A stretch of DNA of 64,000 nt, taken from assembly GCA_914767715.1 (NCBI GenBank), contig OU612066.1, positions 9,493,001 to 9,557,000 of the forward strand. Reading direction: 5' to 3'. This document shows, one piece after another, positions 1 to 9,999 of this stretch (the first letter of the stretch is position 1; the number at the start of each line of letters is the position of its first letter). This stretch comes from Membranipora membranacea. Lineage: Eukaryota; Bryozoa; Gymnolaemata; Cheilostomatida; Membraniporidae. The translations under genes and the position numbers were made by a program. Below the pieces are notes generated by a model. It saw nothing but the letters and a program-made list of their open reading frames with translations, had not been told where the DNA came from and did not search any database.

Positions 1-500
1 ACTCCATCTGATGGTCGGCTCAATGACAGGATATTTTACTAGCATAGTACAGACAGCGGGTCAGAGTTATCTGATGATTTGGAGATAAGTAGCGGTGCTA
101 CAATCTCTATGTATAATTATGGTTATGATGTTATTATTGGTGGTAATCTGAAATTATCACCTTATCAACACAACCTCTTCTTATTTTGCATCAGAATCAC
201 CTTAGTTTTGCATCAGAATTCATAAGTTAAAACTCACCTTCAATAATGTGTAGAATGTTCACAACTTGAACCTTAATTGCCTTGCAAGAATAAGCACTTG
301 ATTTGTGATTGATGATCAAAAATTATGTCAAATCATTTAGGAAATAATTACAATATGACACTTGAGTTTAGAAGATTATTTTTACAAGCTGTGTATTCAA
401 GTGGTTCATTACCAGCCTGGCCTTTATTTATGATGAGTAATGCAATAGAATAATAATTGAATTAATTTGTGATGATTTATTATCAACATTGTCCGGTAAA
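1..500. other. AT-rich sequence without a recognisable gene
   Basis: No open frame of note, splice-bounded exon or repeat was recognised. The last ~60 bases resemble the sequence upstream of GYN gene C (about 4640-4690), so the shared upstream region of the GYN family probably begins near 440. Confidence 0.5.
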
Positions 501-506
501 AATAGC

Positions 507-514
507 TATAAAAA
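507..514 (+). promoter_or_regulatory. TATA box of GYN gene A
   Basis: TATAAAAA followed by GGGTAG. The same block, with the same downstream non-coding exon ending in a CAG/GTAAG donor (exon end 580), lies upstream of GYN genes C, D and E. Transcription should start near 535-540. Confidence 0.7.
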
Positions 515-763
515 GGGTAGCTGTAACCTGAGACAATCACAAAACTTTCTGACATCATATCAGCAACTTGTTCAACTCAGGTAAGACAAGGAGCAATCAT
601 AGTAATTTATATCTTGCATTTTTTTTATACCTTTTAGCGAATTCATTCAACTCTCAGTAGCATTGAATTATTCATCAATTTTAGGAATTTTCTGAAGATA
701 TCCATGCTTTCCAAGCTAAATCTTTATTTTTGCCAGAACAACTCTAACAACAACTCATCAATC

Positions 764-1256
764 ATGAAGGTAGTTATGCTCATCGTCGCCATGTGCCTGG
801 CTCTGGCATCAGCATCTTATAACACAGGTTACAATAACCAAAGATATGGTTATAACGAAGTCGGAGGCAGAAGAAACTTCATCAGCGGCAACTTCAACAG
901 AGTAGGTTACAACAATGGGGGTTACAACAGCAGAGTTCACAGCAGAGGAACTTACAACAGAGGCGTCTACAACAGAGGAGTCCACAACAACAGAGGAACT
1001 GCCAGAAGCTATGGATATGGTAAGTATCCAACATTGATAAAACTGATACGGATTTATGGTTTTGTGTTAAAAAACACACAGTATGGCAATATATATATCA
1101 GTGTTTGATAATGCCAAACGGGCTCTATAAATTATCATAACTTTCGAAAATTCATGACCTGTATGCTTATTGGGTATTAATTTTTTGTATAGTCAGTCAC
1201 CCTCACAGTTACCTGTGTAGAGGCATGAACAAATTTCTTCTTTTGTAGCTTACTAA
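764..1256 (+). CDS. GYN gene A: small secreted Gly/Asn/Tyr/Arg-rich peptide
   Basis: Function unknown; no named family was recognised. Non-coding exon 1 ends at 580. Exon 2 starts at 737 and codes from 764 to 1019. Exon 3 starts at 1249 and adds only Ala-Tyr and the stop (1254-1256), giving about 87 residues. I chose the Met at 764, not the upstream in-frame Met at 704, because it begins a clean signal peptide (MKVVMLIVAMCLALASA) conserved in all five family members, and because 704 lies in the intron before the acceptor at 735-736. The mature part is low complexity, with GYNN, RGVYNRGV and similar repeats, and has no Cys. The phase-1 donor GGTAAGT at 1020 and the acceptor TTTTGTAG at 1248 are good. 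This composition occurs in structural, adhesive and some antimicrobial secreted peptides; which applies cannot be told. Confidence 0.75.
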
Positions 1257-1559
1257 CCATTCACCCAGTAGCAGAGACCTGACTCGAAGATATGACCACT
1301 GAAATATCCTGATCCTAAAATTTATTTTTTAACCCCCCTCTTCAACTGTTTCCTATTATACTCAATTATAAACATTTACTTTTTCTGTTCATTTTTGATC
1401 ATGATTTATTACAAATATATTAAACCTCGCACCATGACCCAAACTTTAAGTTTATTAATCTGACCGAGTGTATTTTGACAAACAGCTCCCCTCATATTCT
1501 CCAAACATAAGCTTATCCTCAGAATCTCACATCAAACTTAATGATAGCCAAATTCGTAC

Positions 1560-2290
1560 ATGGCAAGGGCGTGTAATACTCGTGAAAAAACAAGAATAGA
1601 ACCTATGGCATGAGTGTTAAGTCTGGAAGCAGTTTTACAAGATGTAATGACTTAATAATAAAATCTATTAAAAATGCATCGACCGGGAATTGAACCCGGG
1701 CCTCCCGCGATCTGACTTAGATTGGCAGGCGAGAATTCTGGTGGGCCACATCAAGCTCTACGATGAACCCGAGTTGGTTAACCACCATTGTAAACCCGTA
1801 ATTCTCAGTATTATACAGCACCAAAGTCTATGTGTAGAACAATTAACCACATATAGTGCATTGCAGAATTAGAGAACATGAAAATCTATGAATTACATGT
1901 TGAAACTTAACTTTCCTATTGTTTGTCGGGAACCAGGGTATTGTGCTTATGACAGGAGTAGTCCAGAAATATTCACTGCCAGTCATCAAAAATCTTATAG
2001 AGTCCTGATTTTATATCTAAGATCCCATCTCCCAAAGCTCATAACCAAAAGCTAGTTCTGACAACAACGGAGAATTTTCACTGTAGTGATGAATGGCAAA
2101 CCGTAAAACCCATGAATCTAGTTAATTGAACTGTGGTATGTTAATTTCTTTTTTAGTTCAAGCTTCACATTAACATTAAGCACTGATTCAAATGACTGGC
2201 CAGAGTATCTTTTTTATTGATCGATATTTGATTAATCGATAGTGTATGTATCAAGATACTTATTCCTTTTTTAATGGTAGAAAATCAAGA
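1560..2290. repeat. Composite interspersed repeat, copy 1 (partial)
   Basis: Blocks of this stretch recur in the same order at 6.5-7.5 kb and, more weakly, at 8.1-8.7 and 9.6-9.9 kb. It holds a truncated minus-strand tRNA-Gly-like module (1675-1740) whose 5' half is replaced. Next come the 'ATCAAGCTCTACGATGAACC...GGTTAACCACC' block and an AAGCTTCACATTAACAT block (near 2160), which is shared with 7340. Confidence 0.6.
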
Positions 2291-2745
2291 TGGTTGTGTA
2301 AATCAAACATATTGTGGCTGGGACATCTTGGAACCTGTAAATCAGTTTTTTTTCACCAAACTTGACCATTTGAACGGGTATGTGATGTGCTTTGTGCAAC
2401 CGTATGCACGACTTGATGGAAAAAAAGAAGACCCATGGGCTTGCCATCAAGCGTTGGAGAGGACAAAATATCAGATATAACTGCAGTTGGTGAAGAGAAT
2501 CGAGTTCCGTAATCACATCACAGGTTCAAGAATCATAACTGTGCCCCTTTTCCCGCTAAATTCTCTTCATCAATCGCAGTTTATGTCCAATATTTCTTCC
2601 TCTCGACTCTTGATGGCCAGCCCACAGGTCTTCTTTTTTCCATCAAGTCTAGCATACAGTTGCACAATGCAAATTTCATATCCGTTTAGGTGTTCAAATT
2701 TGGTGAGAAAAAATTACACGATAATCTTGATTTTCTGCCATCAAA
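2274..2745. repeat. Foldback (inverted-repeat) element
   Basis: The sequence from 2274 to about 2455 reappears in reverse complement at about 2590-2745. Both arms contain GTAGAAAATCAAGAT-type outer ends and a GACTTGATGGAAAAAA inner block. The open frames here (for example 2274-2480 and 2487-2873) are by-products of the repeat and show no protein family. Confidence 0.65.
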
Positions 2746-2879
2746 ATGGGAATAAGTATATTGATGCATATACTCGCAATCACACTCCGATCAGTTCAAG
2801 CCCCCAAAGACCTCATTCAAAATCCAGAATATCAAAATCCTCAGATAACCTGATGGGTAATATGCTGACTTGAAATTTG

Positions 2880-3800
2880 CAAAAATATACCAAGAGGGAC
2901 CCCAGGTTATTTTTCCGCCCAGAATAAACAGCTCTCCCTAAAGCTGGAGAAATTTCTCAAACATATGACTCTATGCAAAACTACTAGGTCTTTACATATC
3001 ACATTGAATGTAATCTGATGTCCAAATCACTTCTGACAACTAGGATGCCACAATATCCAAGGAAATCATCTAAACAGATATATTCTTATGTCTGTATGCA
3101 ACACTGACATTTATACGTTCAATTTTTTTAGTGTGTCAATGACAAAAACGAATAATAGAATTCCTAAGCATTCTTGGCATTAATAAAAAGAATAATAAAT
3201 TGCTATTTGGGGGAGGGACGGGTGCCTGTTAAATGTATAAACCGACCAGTGGTACTGCTACCAACTATTCTCATTAATTTATTTCAAGGCAGTTTCTGTG
3301 CCCTTTGCCACTGCAAACACAAGTCAAACTTTCAATACATCAGCAATCTTTGACAATAATATTTCTAAACAATTCACTTAATTGGTTTGAACATTTATGT
3401 TGTTACTTATTTTCATTTTAATAATATGGCAAGGTGACTGAATTGGAAATGTAATGAAACTGTTCGGTGATGAGACTACAATGTCAAAATATTTGAGGAA
3501 CATTGAACTTTCATTTGGCGAGATGCTGGTAATGTCTGGAGAACATGAAAAGAATTGATAAGCCTGGTTGTCGAGATACTTTCGATCGCATTAATGAACT
3601 TCACATTTGGTCATAGTTCAAAGGTTAATTTATTTGAACAAATGTGTGAACAAAAATCAAAATAAAAGTTTATTTAATTTTATTTTAATTCCTATATTTT
3701 AAATTTGTTGTTGAATATTATTGAAAACAGTTGTAGTTTGGTGTAAATATTAAGTCACAGGTTCAGGATGTGTAAGTATTCACGTCTTCGGGTCGCGTTT
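2880..3800. other. No gene seen; 3' flank of GYN gene B
   Basis: AT-rich sequence. Several TTTATT hexamers near 3670 would read as AATAAA polyadenylation signals for the minus-strand gene B. Confidence 0.4.
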
Positions 3801-3818
3801 CCGTTTCTGGCAAGATGT

Positions 3819-4518
3819 TTAGTGAGCTACAAGAGAAGAAATGAACACTGTTTATGCCTGTTGTATATGAAATGGTTATGCGACTGATTATACTCAAAGT
3901 TAATGCAGGTCCTGAATATTCCAAAGGTATGATAGTGTATAAAGCTCATTTGACATTATCAATCACTGATATATATTCCTGGACAGAGGGGACATATCTG
4001 ACCCTCCACATACACCTGGCAATTTAAATATGGTTGAATGATTGCTAACTTGTATTTGATTGGTTGAAAAGTTCATATAATACTACAGCTGACCACCTGT
4101 AAAACCTTTAAACAGCAGCTTGTCTGAGTTTTATATGATTGTTACTGGGTCCTCAATCGAATCGTAACTTGAATGCTGCAGATTTTTAGTTGGATTCAAT
4201 TATTGTTACAAAATTTAATTTCTGATTGTAATTCCTCACAAATTGTCATACTGTGTGTTGTAACACCAATCCGTAAATCAGTATCTGTGTTATCAATGGT
4301 GGCTACATACCATATCCATAGCTTCTTGCAGGTCCTCTGCTGTGAACTCTGCTGTTGTAACCTCCTTGGTAGCCTACTCCGTTGAAGTTTCCTCCAATAA
4401 AGTTTCTTCTGCCTCCGACTCCATTATAACCATAATATCTTTGGTTATTGTAACCTGTGTTATAAGATGCTGATGCCAGAGTCAGGCAAATAGCGACGAA
4501 AATCATAACAACCTTCAT
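3819..4518 (-). CDS. GYN gene B: secreted Gly/Asn/Tyr-rich peptide, promoter side lost
   Basis: Coding exon 4518 to 4311 (69 codons plus one base; donor GTATGT), then exon 3 at 3826-3819 adding Ala-His and stop TAA, giving about 71 residues. The signal peptide MKVVMIFVAICLTLASA is intact, followed by the shared SYNTGYNNQRY start and a shorter repeat part than A. The acceptor CCGGCAG lies upstream of the Met. Homology with intron 1 of gene C continues to about 4625, then stops abruptly where the promoter region of plus-strand gene C begins. No minus-strand TATA box or first exon is left. The frame is intact, so this is either a recently silenced copy or one driven from the neighbouring promoter. 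B and C are head to head. Confidence 0.6.
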
Positions 4519-4690
4519 GGTTGATGAGCTGGTTTTAGAAGTAATCTGCCGGAAATAAAGATGAAGCGTTGAATGCATATTGTTGTTTTGATGAAAATGC
4601 TATTGTTGATTGTTAGTTCAATTTTGACAAGATTTTTATCGATTAATTTGTGATGATTATTTATCGTCAACATTATCCACGAAAAATAAT

Positions 4691-4698
4691 TATAAAAA
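4691..4698 (+). promoter_or_regulatory. TATA box of GYN gene C
   Basis: TATAAAAA in the same context as gene A. The non-coding first exon ends at 4764 with a CAG/GTAAGG donor. The promoter is well preserved although the coding part downstream is not. Confidence 0.65.
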
Positions 4699-4934
4699 GG
4701 GTAGCCGTAACCTGAGACAATCACAAATCTTTCTGACGACAGATCAGCATCTCGTTCAACTCAGGTAAGGAGTGGAGAAATCATTTATATCTCGCACTTA
4801 ATCTTACGCGCTTTTAGCAGATTCATCCAACTCTCAGTAGCATTGAACTATCAATCAATATTCTGACTTTCATGAAAACATCAATTCTTTCCAGGCTTCA
4901 TCTTCATTTTGCCAGATTAGTTCAACCATCAACC

Positions 4935-5615
4935 ATGAAGGTCGTTATGCTCATCATCCCATGTCCCTGGCGTTGGCATCAGCATCTTATAACAAATGGA
5001 GGAGGAGGAGGAGGAGGGGGAGGAGGAGGAGGAGGAGGAGGAGGAGGAGGTTACAAGAGCGAAGCTTACAACAATAGAGTCTACAACAGAAGAGTATACA
5101 ATAGAGGACCTGCAACAGAAGAGTATACAATAGAGGACCTGCGAGAATATATAGAGATATGTGACGCCATTGATAACACTTATACGAATTCAAAGATGTG
5201 TGATATAATACACAGCATGGCAGTTTGTGATGAAGTTATTGACTCTAACCAAAAATCCGCAGCTTCCAAGTTATGCATCGAATGCGGTCTCTGTAACAAT
5301 CATCTTAAACTCAGGCAAGCTGTCTATAAAGGTTCGACAAGCGGTTAGCGGTAGCATTGATGAACTTTCGGACCAATCAAATACAAGAAAATGCAATCAT
5401 ACAACCATATTTAAATTGGTTGAGGGTCTGATATGTTCCCTTAATCCAGGAAAATTTATATCAGTGAATGAAAATGTCAAACTGGCTTAATGCACTATCT
5501 TAACTTATGAAAATTTATGACCTGTATGATTTATGGACATCAAGCTTTAGTTTAATCAGTCACTTCACTTTTATGAATGTAAAGACATGAAATTTCTTCT
5601 TTTGTAGCTTACTAA
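4935..5615 (+). pseudogene. GYN gene C: decayed secreted-peptide copy with poly-Gly tract
   Basis: The start at 4935 matches the family, but one base is missing after MKVVMLII relative to A. The frame then reads PCPWRWHQH and the hydrophobic signal core is destroyed. A GGA repeat (4998-5050) replaces the SYNTGYNN part and the family frame returns after it (YNNRVYNRRVYNRG). A 29-bp direct duplication (units near 5084-5141) shifts the frame again. The exon 2 donor GGTAAGT has become GTGACG near 5160. Exon 3 is still visible (acceptor at 5606-5607, then CTTACTAA to 5615), and an AATAAA follows at 5796. An open frame runs on to 5348, but its tail is former intron. I read this as a pseudogene, though a transcript from the intact promoter is possible. 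Confidence 0.7.
4998..5050 (+). repeat. GGA microsatellite
   Basis: About 18 GGA/GGG triplets in GYN gene C, reading as poly-Gly in the remaining open frame and as poly-Leu on the other strand. Confidence 0.9.
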
Positions 5616-5889
5616 ACATCCACCCAGTAACGGAAACATGACTTGAAGTCATGAATACTGAAATATCCTGATCTAGAAATTTATTCTCACCTGACTAAAA
5701 CTGTTTATATAACGTTTAATTATAAACATTTTGGTTTTCATGTGATTATTTGTTTTCCTTTCGAATTTTTTTTTACAAACGGTTTAGATTTTACAAATAA
5801 ATAGTGCCTTGTACTATGACCAAGATTTAAAGTTCATTAATGCGACCAAAAGCGTCTCGATAACAGACGTTATTAACCAAACTAATATT

Positions 5890-6700
5890 TTCAACGCATA
5901 TGGCACACCACCCCATGTTGCATAATTCTTCAATTCACTGGGATATGCCTTGAGCATCCTTTCTGCGCTCCAAAGCAATGCTGGATGTGTTCGGGTTCTT
6001 TGAACAAATCAACTGACACTTACAAATTATACCATTGGCTGAATGCAGTGAATGATATTTGATTCGGTAAGCATGGGTAATCTATGTCATCAACTCAACT
6101 TCGCAGCTTATTACAAAATATCTAAGGAAAATACACAGTGGTAGTAATTGCTACTCAGACCTTGCAGGATTCTCTCTAAAAGGTTTATATCGCCTTCTGC
6201 AACTCAGAATTCAGAGGTTTTAATGTGTCTATGCAATGTGTCCACTACACAAAAAAGAAAAATACCCACTTAGTGTCAAGAGTTATCTTTCCTCTTGGCG
6301 GAGGAGACAATATCAAATTTGTTACGAGATCGATTTGCTATCAATCATACTTGGTTATCTGTAAAATAATTGAGGATTAACTGTACAATATGACAAGGAA
6401 AGATAATACTTTTCAATAAAATCATGAATTGAAACCCATGGCCAGAAAGTCAAGTTTGAGAACAGGCATACAATGATTATACAATCCCTCAACGCATGCA
6501 TCAACCGGGAATTGAACCCGGGCCTCCCGCGGACTGACTTAGTTTGGCAGCCGAGAATTCTACCACTGAACCATCGATGCATTTTCTGCTGCTGGTGAGA
6601 CCACCCACCTTGTAAAAAGGGGGGGGGGGGAGGGCACATCAACCTCTATGATGAACCTTAGGTGGTTAACCATCAACTAATGCCATAGTATTCAGTATAA
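5890..6700. repeat. Composite interspersed repeat, copy 2
   Basis: It begins with a block containing CATGTTGCATAATTC and GGGATATGCC. Blocks with ATCTATGTCATCA, TTGCAGATTC-like sequence and TCTTGGCGGAGGAGACAAT follow, then the tRNA-Gly-like module, a poly-G run and the ATCAACCTCTATGATGAACC block. The order is the same in the copies at 7.5 and 9.15 kb. No coding capacity was seen. Confidence 0.65.
6497..6580 (-). tRNA. tRNA-Gly(GCC)-like gene with a 13-nt insert at the intron site
   Basis: Read on the minus strand from 6580, it starts GCATCGATGGTTCAGTGGTAG (A box), continues with anticodon loop CTGCCA, and ends with B box GGTTCAATTCC and a 3' acceptor strand. All seven acceptor pairs form, with one G-T. 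Between A37 and C38 there is an insert AACTAAGTCAGTC, the canonical nuclear tRNA intron position. The anticodon arm has one mismatch-type change (TCGGC for TCGCC). It sits in a repeat present in several copies, so it is more likely the RNA polymerase III head of a SINE-like element or a tRNA pseudogene than a working tRNA. Confidence 0.5.
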
Positions 6701-6724
6701 TGTAATTGGCGCCACAGCCAATTC

Positions 6725-6890
6725 TTTTTTTGCGGGATGATGAGATTGCGGAATCGGATTGCACGTTTGCTCTTCACTGTTTTCATTGTTGATTGTTCCA
6801 GCCCCCCAGCACCCTCAGATGTATACTTCTTTGTGTACTCGTCTTCTGACTGACTCATGTAAGGACATGTGGCAGCACGGAAAGACATGC
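6725..6890 (+). repeat. Degenerate tRNA-derived SINE-like repeat
   Basis: It resembles the better copy at 7095-7290: GGGATGATGAGATTGCGGAATC matches GGGATGGTGAGATGGCGCAATC, and both continue with GTTGATTGTTCCAGCCCCC-type sequence. The B box is missing here. Confidence 0.5.
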
Positions 6891-7094
6891 TGAAAAGCTG
6901 GAAAGACAGCTAAAAAACTCACTACAAGGGGTCCAAGCAATGGGCCATGTAAGGTCAACAACCCTCACACCTACGCTGTGTTGCATAGGGTAGAAATGGT
7001 GGTGTGGAATGAGCTATGTGATGAGAGACCACAACTCTGAGAAATGAATAGCAGACATGCTAATAAGCGCCATCAACCCATACTTTTTTGGGAT

Positions 7095-7290
7095 GGTGAG
7101 ATGGCGCAATCGGTTAGTGCATTTGCTATTCACCGCCGGGCGATTGGTGCCACAAGAGTTGTGGGATCGAATCTCGTTGGGGGAGCTTTCAAGGTTGATT
7201 GTTTCAGCCCCCAGCACTATCGGTGTGTACCTGTTCATCTAAATCTACTTCTGACTGTGACTGAGCACTTTCACTGCAGTGATGTGTGGT
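7095..7290 (+). repeat. tRNA-derived SINE-like repeat
   Basis: The head contains a type-2 promoter: A box region TGGCGCAATCGGTTAGTGC and B box GGGATCGAATCTC. A non-tRNA body follows (CAGCCCCCAGCACTATCGG). The open frames here come from the repeat. Confidence 0.6.
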
Positions 7291-7489
7291 GAACCGCGAG
7301 GTACTATGAACTATGGTGTGTCAATTTCTATTTTATTTCAAGCTTCACATTAACATCAGTACTGATGTCCAATGATTGGCCATAGTTTATTTTTATTTAT
7401 TGATATTTGAATAATTGCTAGACGACATATCAAAATACTTATTACAACTTTGACGGTAGAAAATCAAGGCTGTCCTGCTCTGAGCAAGA

Positions 7490-8400
7490 GCCAGAAAATT
7501 TGGGTTCTTAGAACAAATCAACGGATTTTCCCTTGTACCATAATATGCTGGATGTAATGTATGATAACTGATTTGGTAAGCGGGCCTTGACAGAATCTAT
7601 GTCATCAACACAACTTTGCAGCTTATTAGAAAATACACTGTGTTAGTACTCGCCATGCAGAGATGGCGGAATCTGCATCAGTATCTGTATCAGACCCTGA
7701 TTAACTATGACTACGCAGTAAATAATTTGATTTGAGTGCTGTATGTCACCTAATGTTGATTATTTATGTAGACCTAAAACTGGGCCTGACCCTGGTTCAA
7801 ATATCAATACATAATTCCAATATCAACATAAATTCCGGTATCAATTCACTATCTGAGGAAAGAAAAAAGGTTTATATCCTCCTCTTCCACACAGACTTCA
7901 CAGATTGGAGTGTGTGCATATACTGTCTGCCACTCACAAATAAAAAATATCCGATTTGTGTCAAGAGTTATCCTTCCTCTTGTCGGAGGAGACAATATCG
8001 GATTTGTTGTGAGATGGATGTGCTAGCTCTAATTTTATCCAAAAAATGGTTCAACTGCTTGATATGACAAGGATCGATAATGCTTATGCATAATTCTGAG
8101 AAGTTCAAGATTCAAGTCTGAGAGCAGTTTTACAAGATGTGCTGATTTCAATATACAATCTTTTAAAAAAACCGGGAATTGAACCCGAGCCTCTTGCAAC
8201 CTGACTTAGATTCGCAGGCGAGAATTCTACCGCAGAACCATCGATGCTTATTTTTCCGATTGTGAGACTACCCTCTTTACGAAGGGGGGGGGGGTGCATA
8301 TCAGGCTCTCAACCCTCAACCCTAGTTTGTTAACCACCTAGATAAGCCTGTAATTCTTAGAGTGATGTAGGGCAATAAGCTATATGAAGTATTATATAAT
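7490..8400. repeat. Composite interspersed repeat, copy 3, with tRNA-Gly-like module
   Basis: Same block order as copy 2. The minus-strand tRNA-Gly-like module is at 8171-8247. It keeps the 5' half, the B box (GGTTCAATTCC) and the 13-nt insert, but the anticodon triplet is changed to GCG and the 3' acceptor strand is missing. A poly-G run follows at 8284. Confidence 0.6.
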
Positions 8401-8889
8401 TTAGATTGTATCTTGAGTTCATAGATATGCATGAATTCCATGGTAAATCTTATGTTTAATAATGTGTTGGCAATCAGGGTATTGTGCTCATGACATATAT
8501 ATGTGGTCCAAAAAATATGCACTGCCAGTTTACAAAAACTTTATATCTGTCTATCAAATCTCCCTATGCTAATCACCAAAAGTTTCTTCTGACCAAAACT
8601 GGGCAAATTCCGGTAGTTTCGAATGAAAACTGACAGCTAGCAAGGTATAACAAATTGTGGCGTGTTAATTTTGTTAAATCCTGATGATTTGCACCGACAA
8701 AAAATATATCAGTTTAGATTATTTCCTTGGGTAATGTGACATCCTATTTTCAGAAGTTTTTTCACACCAGATTATTTTCGATAAGATATGCAAAGACCTA
8801 CTAGTTTGGCATATAGTAACATATTATTTGAGAGGTATCTCCACATTCAGGGATGCCTGTTCTGGGGATTATCCCTCTGCCGATTCCAA

Positions 8890-9065
8890 ATAGAAGTGAG
8901 TGCCTGCCCTGCCCTCTAATGCGCAAGCGTTGGAAGTCTTTGGATTGAATCCCACCGCAGTCCACCGACTACTTGGCACAATTGACGCCTCAGGTGTGCT
9001 CCGACCTGCCTGCAAACTGCGAGCAACTTGATGCTGAATACGGTTGCTGCGCCGTTAAGGCACTG
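8890..9065 (+). repeat. tRNA-related SINE-like fragment
   Basis: It contains TGCGCAAGCGTTGGAAG and a B-box-like GGATTGAATCCC, followed by a GC-richer body. The surrounding sequence is AT-rich. Confidence 0.4.
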
Positions 9066-9149
9066 TTATTTCTCAGTCTTTGGACAGGGACAGGCTGGCG
9101 ATTCTAACCCCACTTTAATACAAATAGTGAAACCAAACTTAAGTTGTCA

Positions 9150-9900
9150 ATGAGTATGGCACAAACCCCATGTTGCATAATCCTGCAATTCTCAGGGATA
9201 TGCCATTATCGTGATCATTGTGCTCCAAGGCAAAGCTGGAGAATTAGGGTTCTTAGAACAAATCAGCTGATTCTTACTGACACAACGGAATATATATGTC
9301 ATCAGCTCACCTTCATAGCTTTTTGTAAAACATCTATACAATGTCGTCGTATTCACTATGCAGATATGGCAGAATTCTATCTGAAGAAAGAAAAAAGGTT
9401 GATATCGTGTTTGGCAACTCAGACTTCCGAAATCATGAACTGCCCACCACTCATAATATATGAGTTATCCTTTCTCTGGTCGGAGGAGACAATACCAATT
9501 AGTGCGAGATGGTTTTCTTAGCAATCACAGTTGTTCAACAGTTGAGTTATCCATCAAGAAGGTTCAACTGCTTGATATAACAAGTACTTGTGACAAAAAA
9601 CTATGAATAGTTTTACAAGATTATACTGTGATCCCTAAAAAGTAGATCAACCAGGAATTGAACCCGGGCCTCCCTGACTTAGTTTGGCAGGCAAGAATTC
9701 TTCCACTGAACCATCGATGCTTATTCTGCTGCTGGTTGGGACCACCACTTGGCAGGAGAGTTGGAGCGATCGCATCAAGCTCTATGATGATTCCTACTTG
9801 GTTGATAAAGCCCATAATCCTCTGGGTATTTTAGGATTTAGATTGTACCTTGATTACATAAAGATTCTTGATTTCATGTTGACTCTGACATTCATGCAAA
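9150..9900. repeat. Composite interspersed repeat, copy 4, with tRNA-Gly-like module
   Basis: It starts with the CATGTTGCATAATCC/GGGATATGCC block and contains TCGGAGGAGACAAT. The minus-strand tRNA-Gly-like module at 9645-9720 has lost the 3' part of the anticodon stem. The block ATCAAGCTCTATGATGA follows at 9774. Confidence 0.6.
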
Positions 9901-9999
9901 ACGCACTGCTAATTAACATGAATGTAACATTGCCTCCTGATCTTGTCTATCTATCTGATGCCACAATGCTAATCACCAGAAGCTCCTTCTGACTACAAG

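Noticed and set aside
704-763. Upstream Met of GYN gene A at 704 as the true start
   Set aside because: Positions 704-736 lie in intron 1, before the acceptor at 735-736. Only the Met at 764 starts a signal peptide conserved in the family.
2274-2873. Overlapping open frames on both strands
   Set aside because: They fall inside the foldback element and mirror each other. No domain, splice or promoter signal.
4987-5193. Leu-rich minus-strand open frame
   Set aside because: It is the complement of the GGA microsatellite in GYN gene C.
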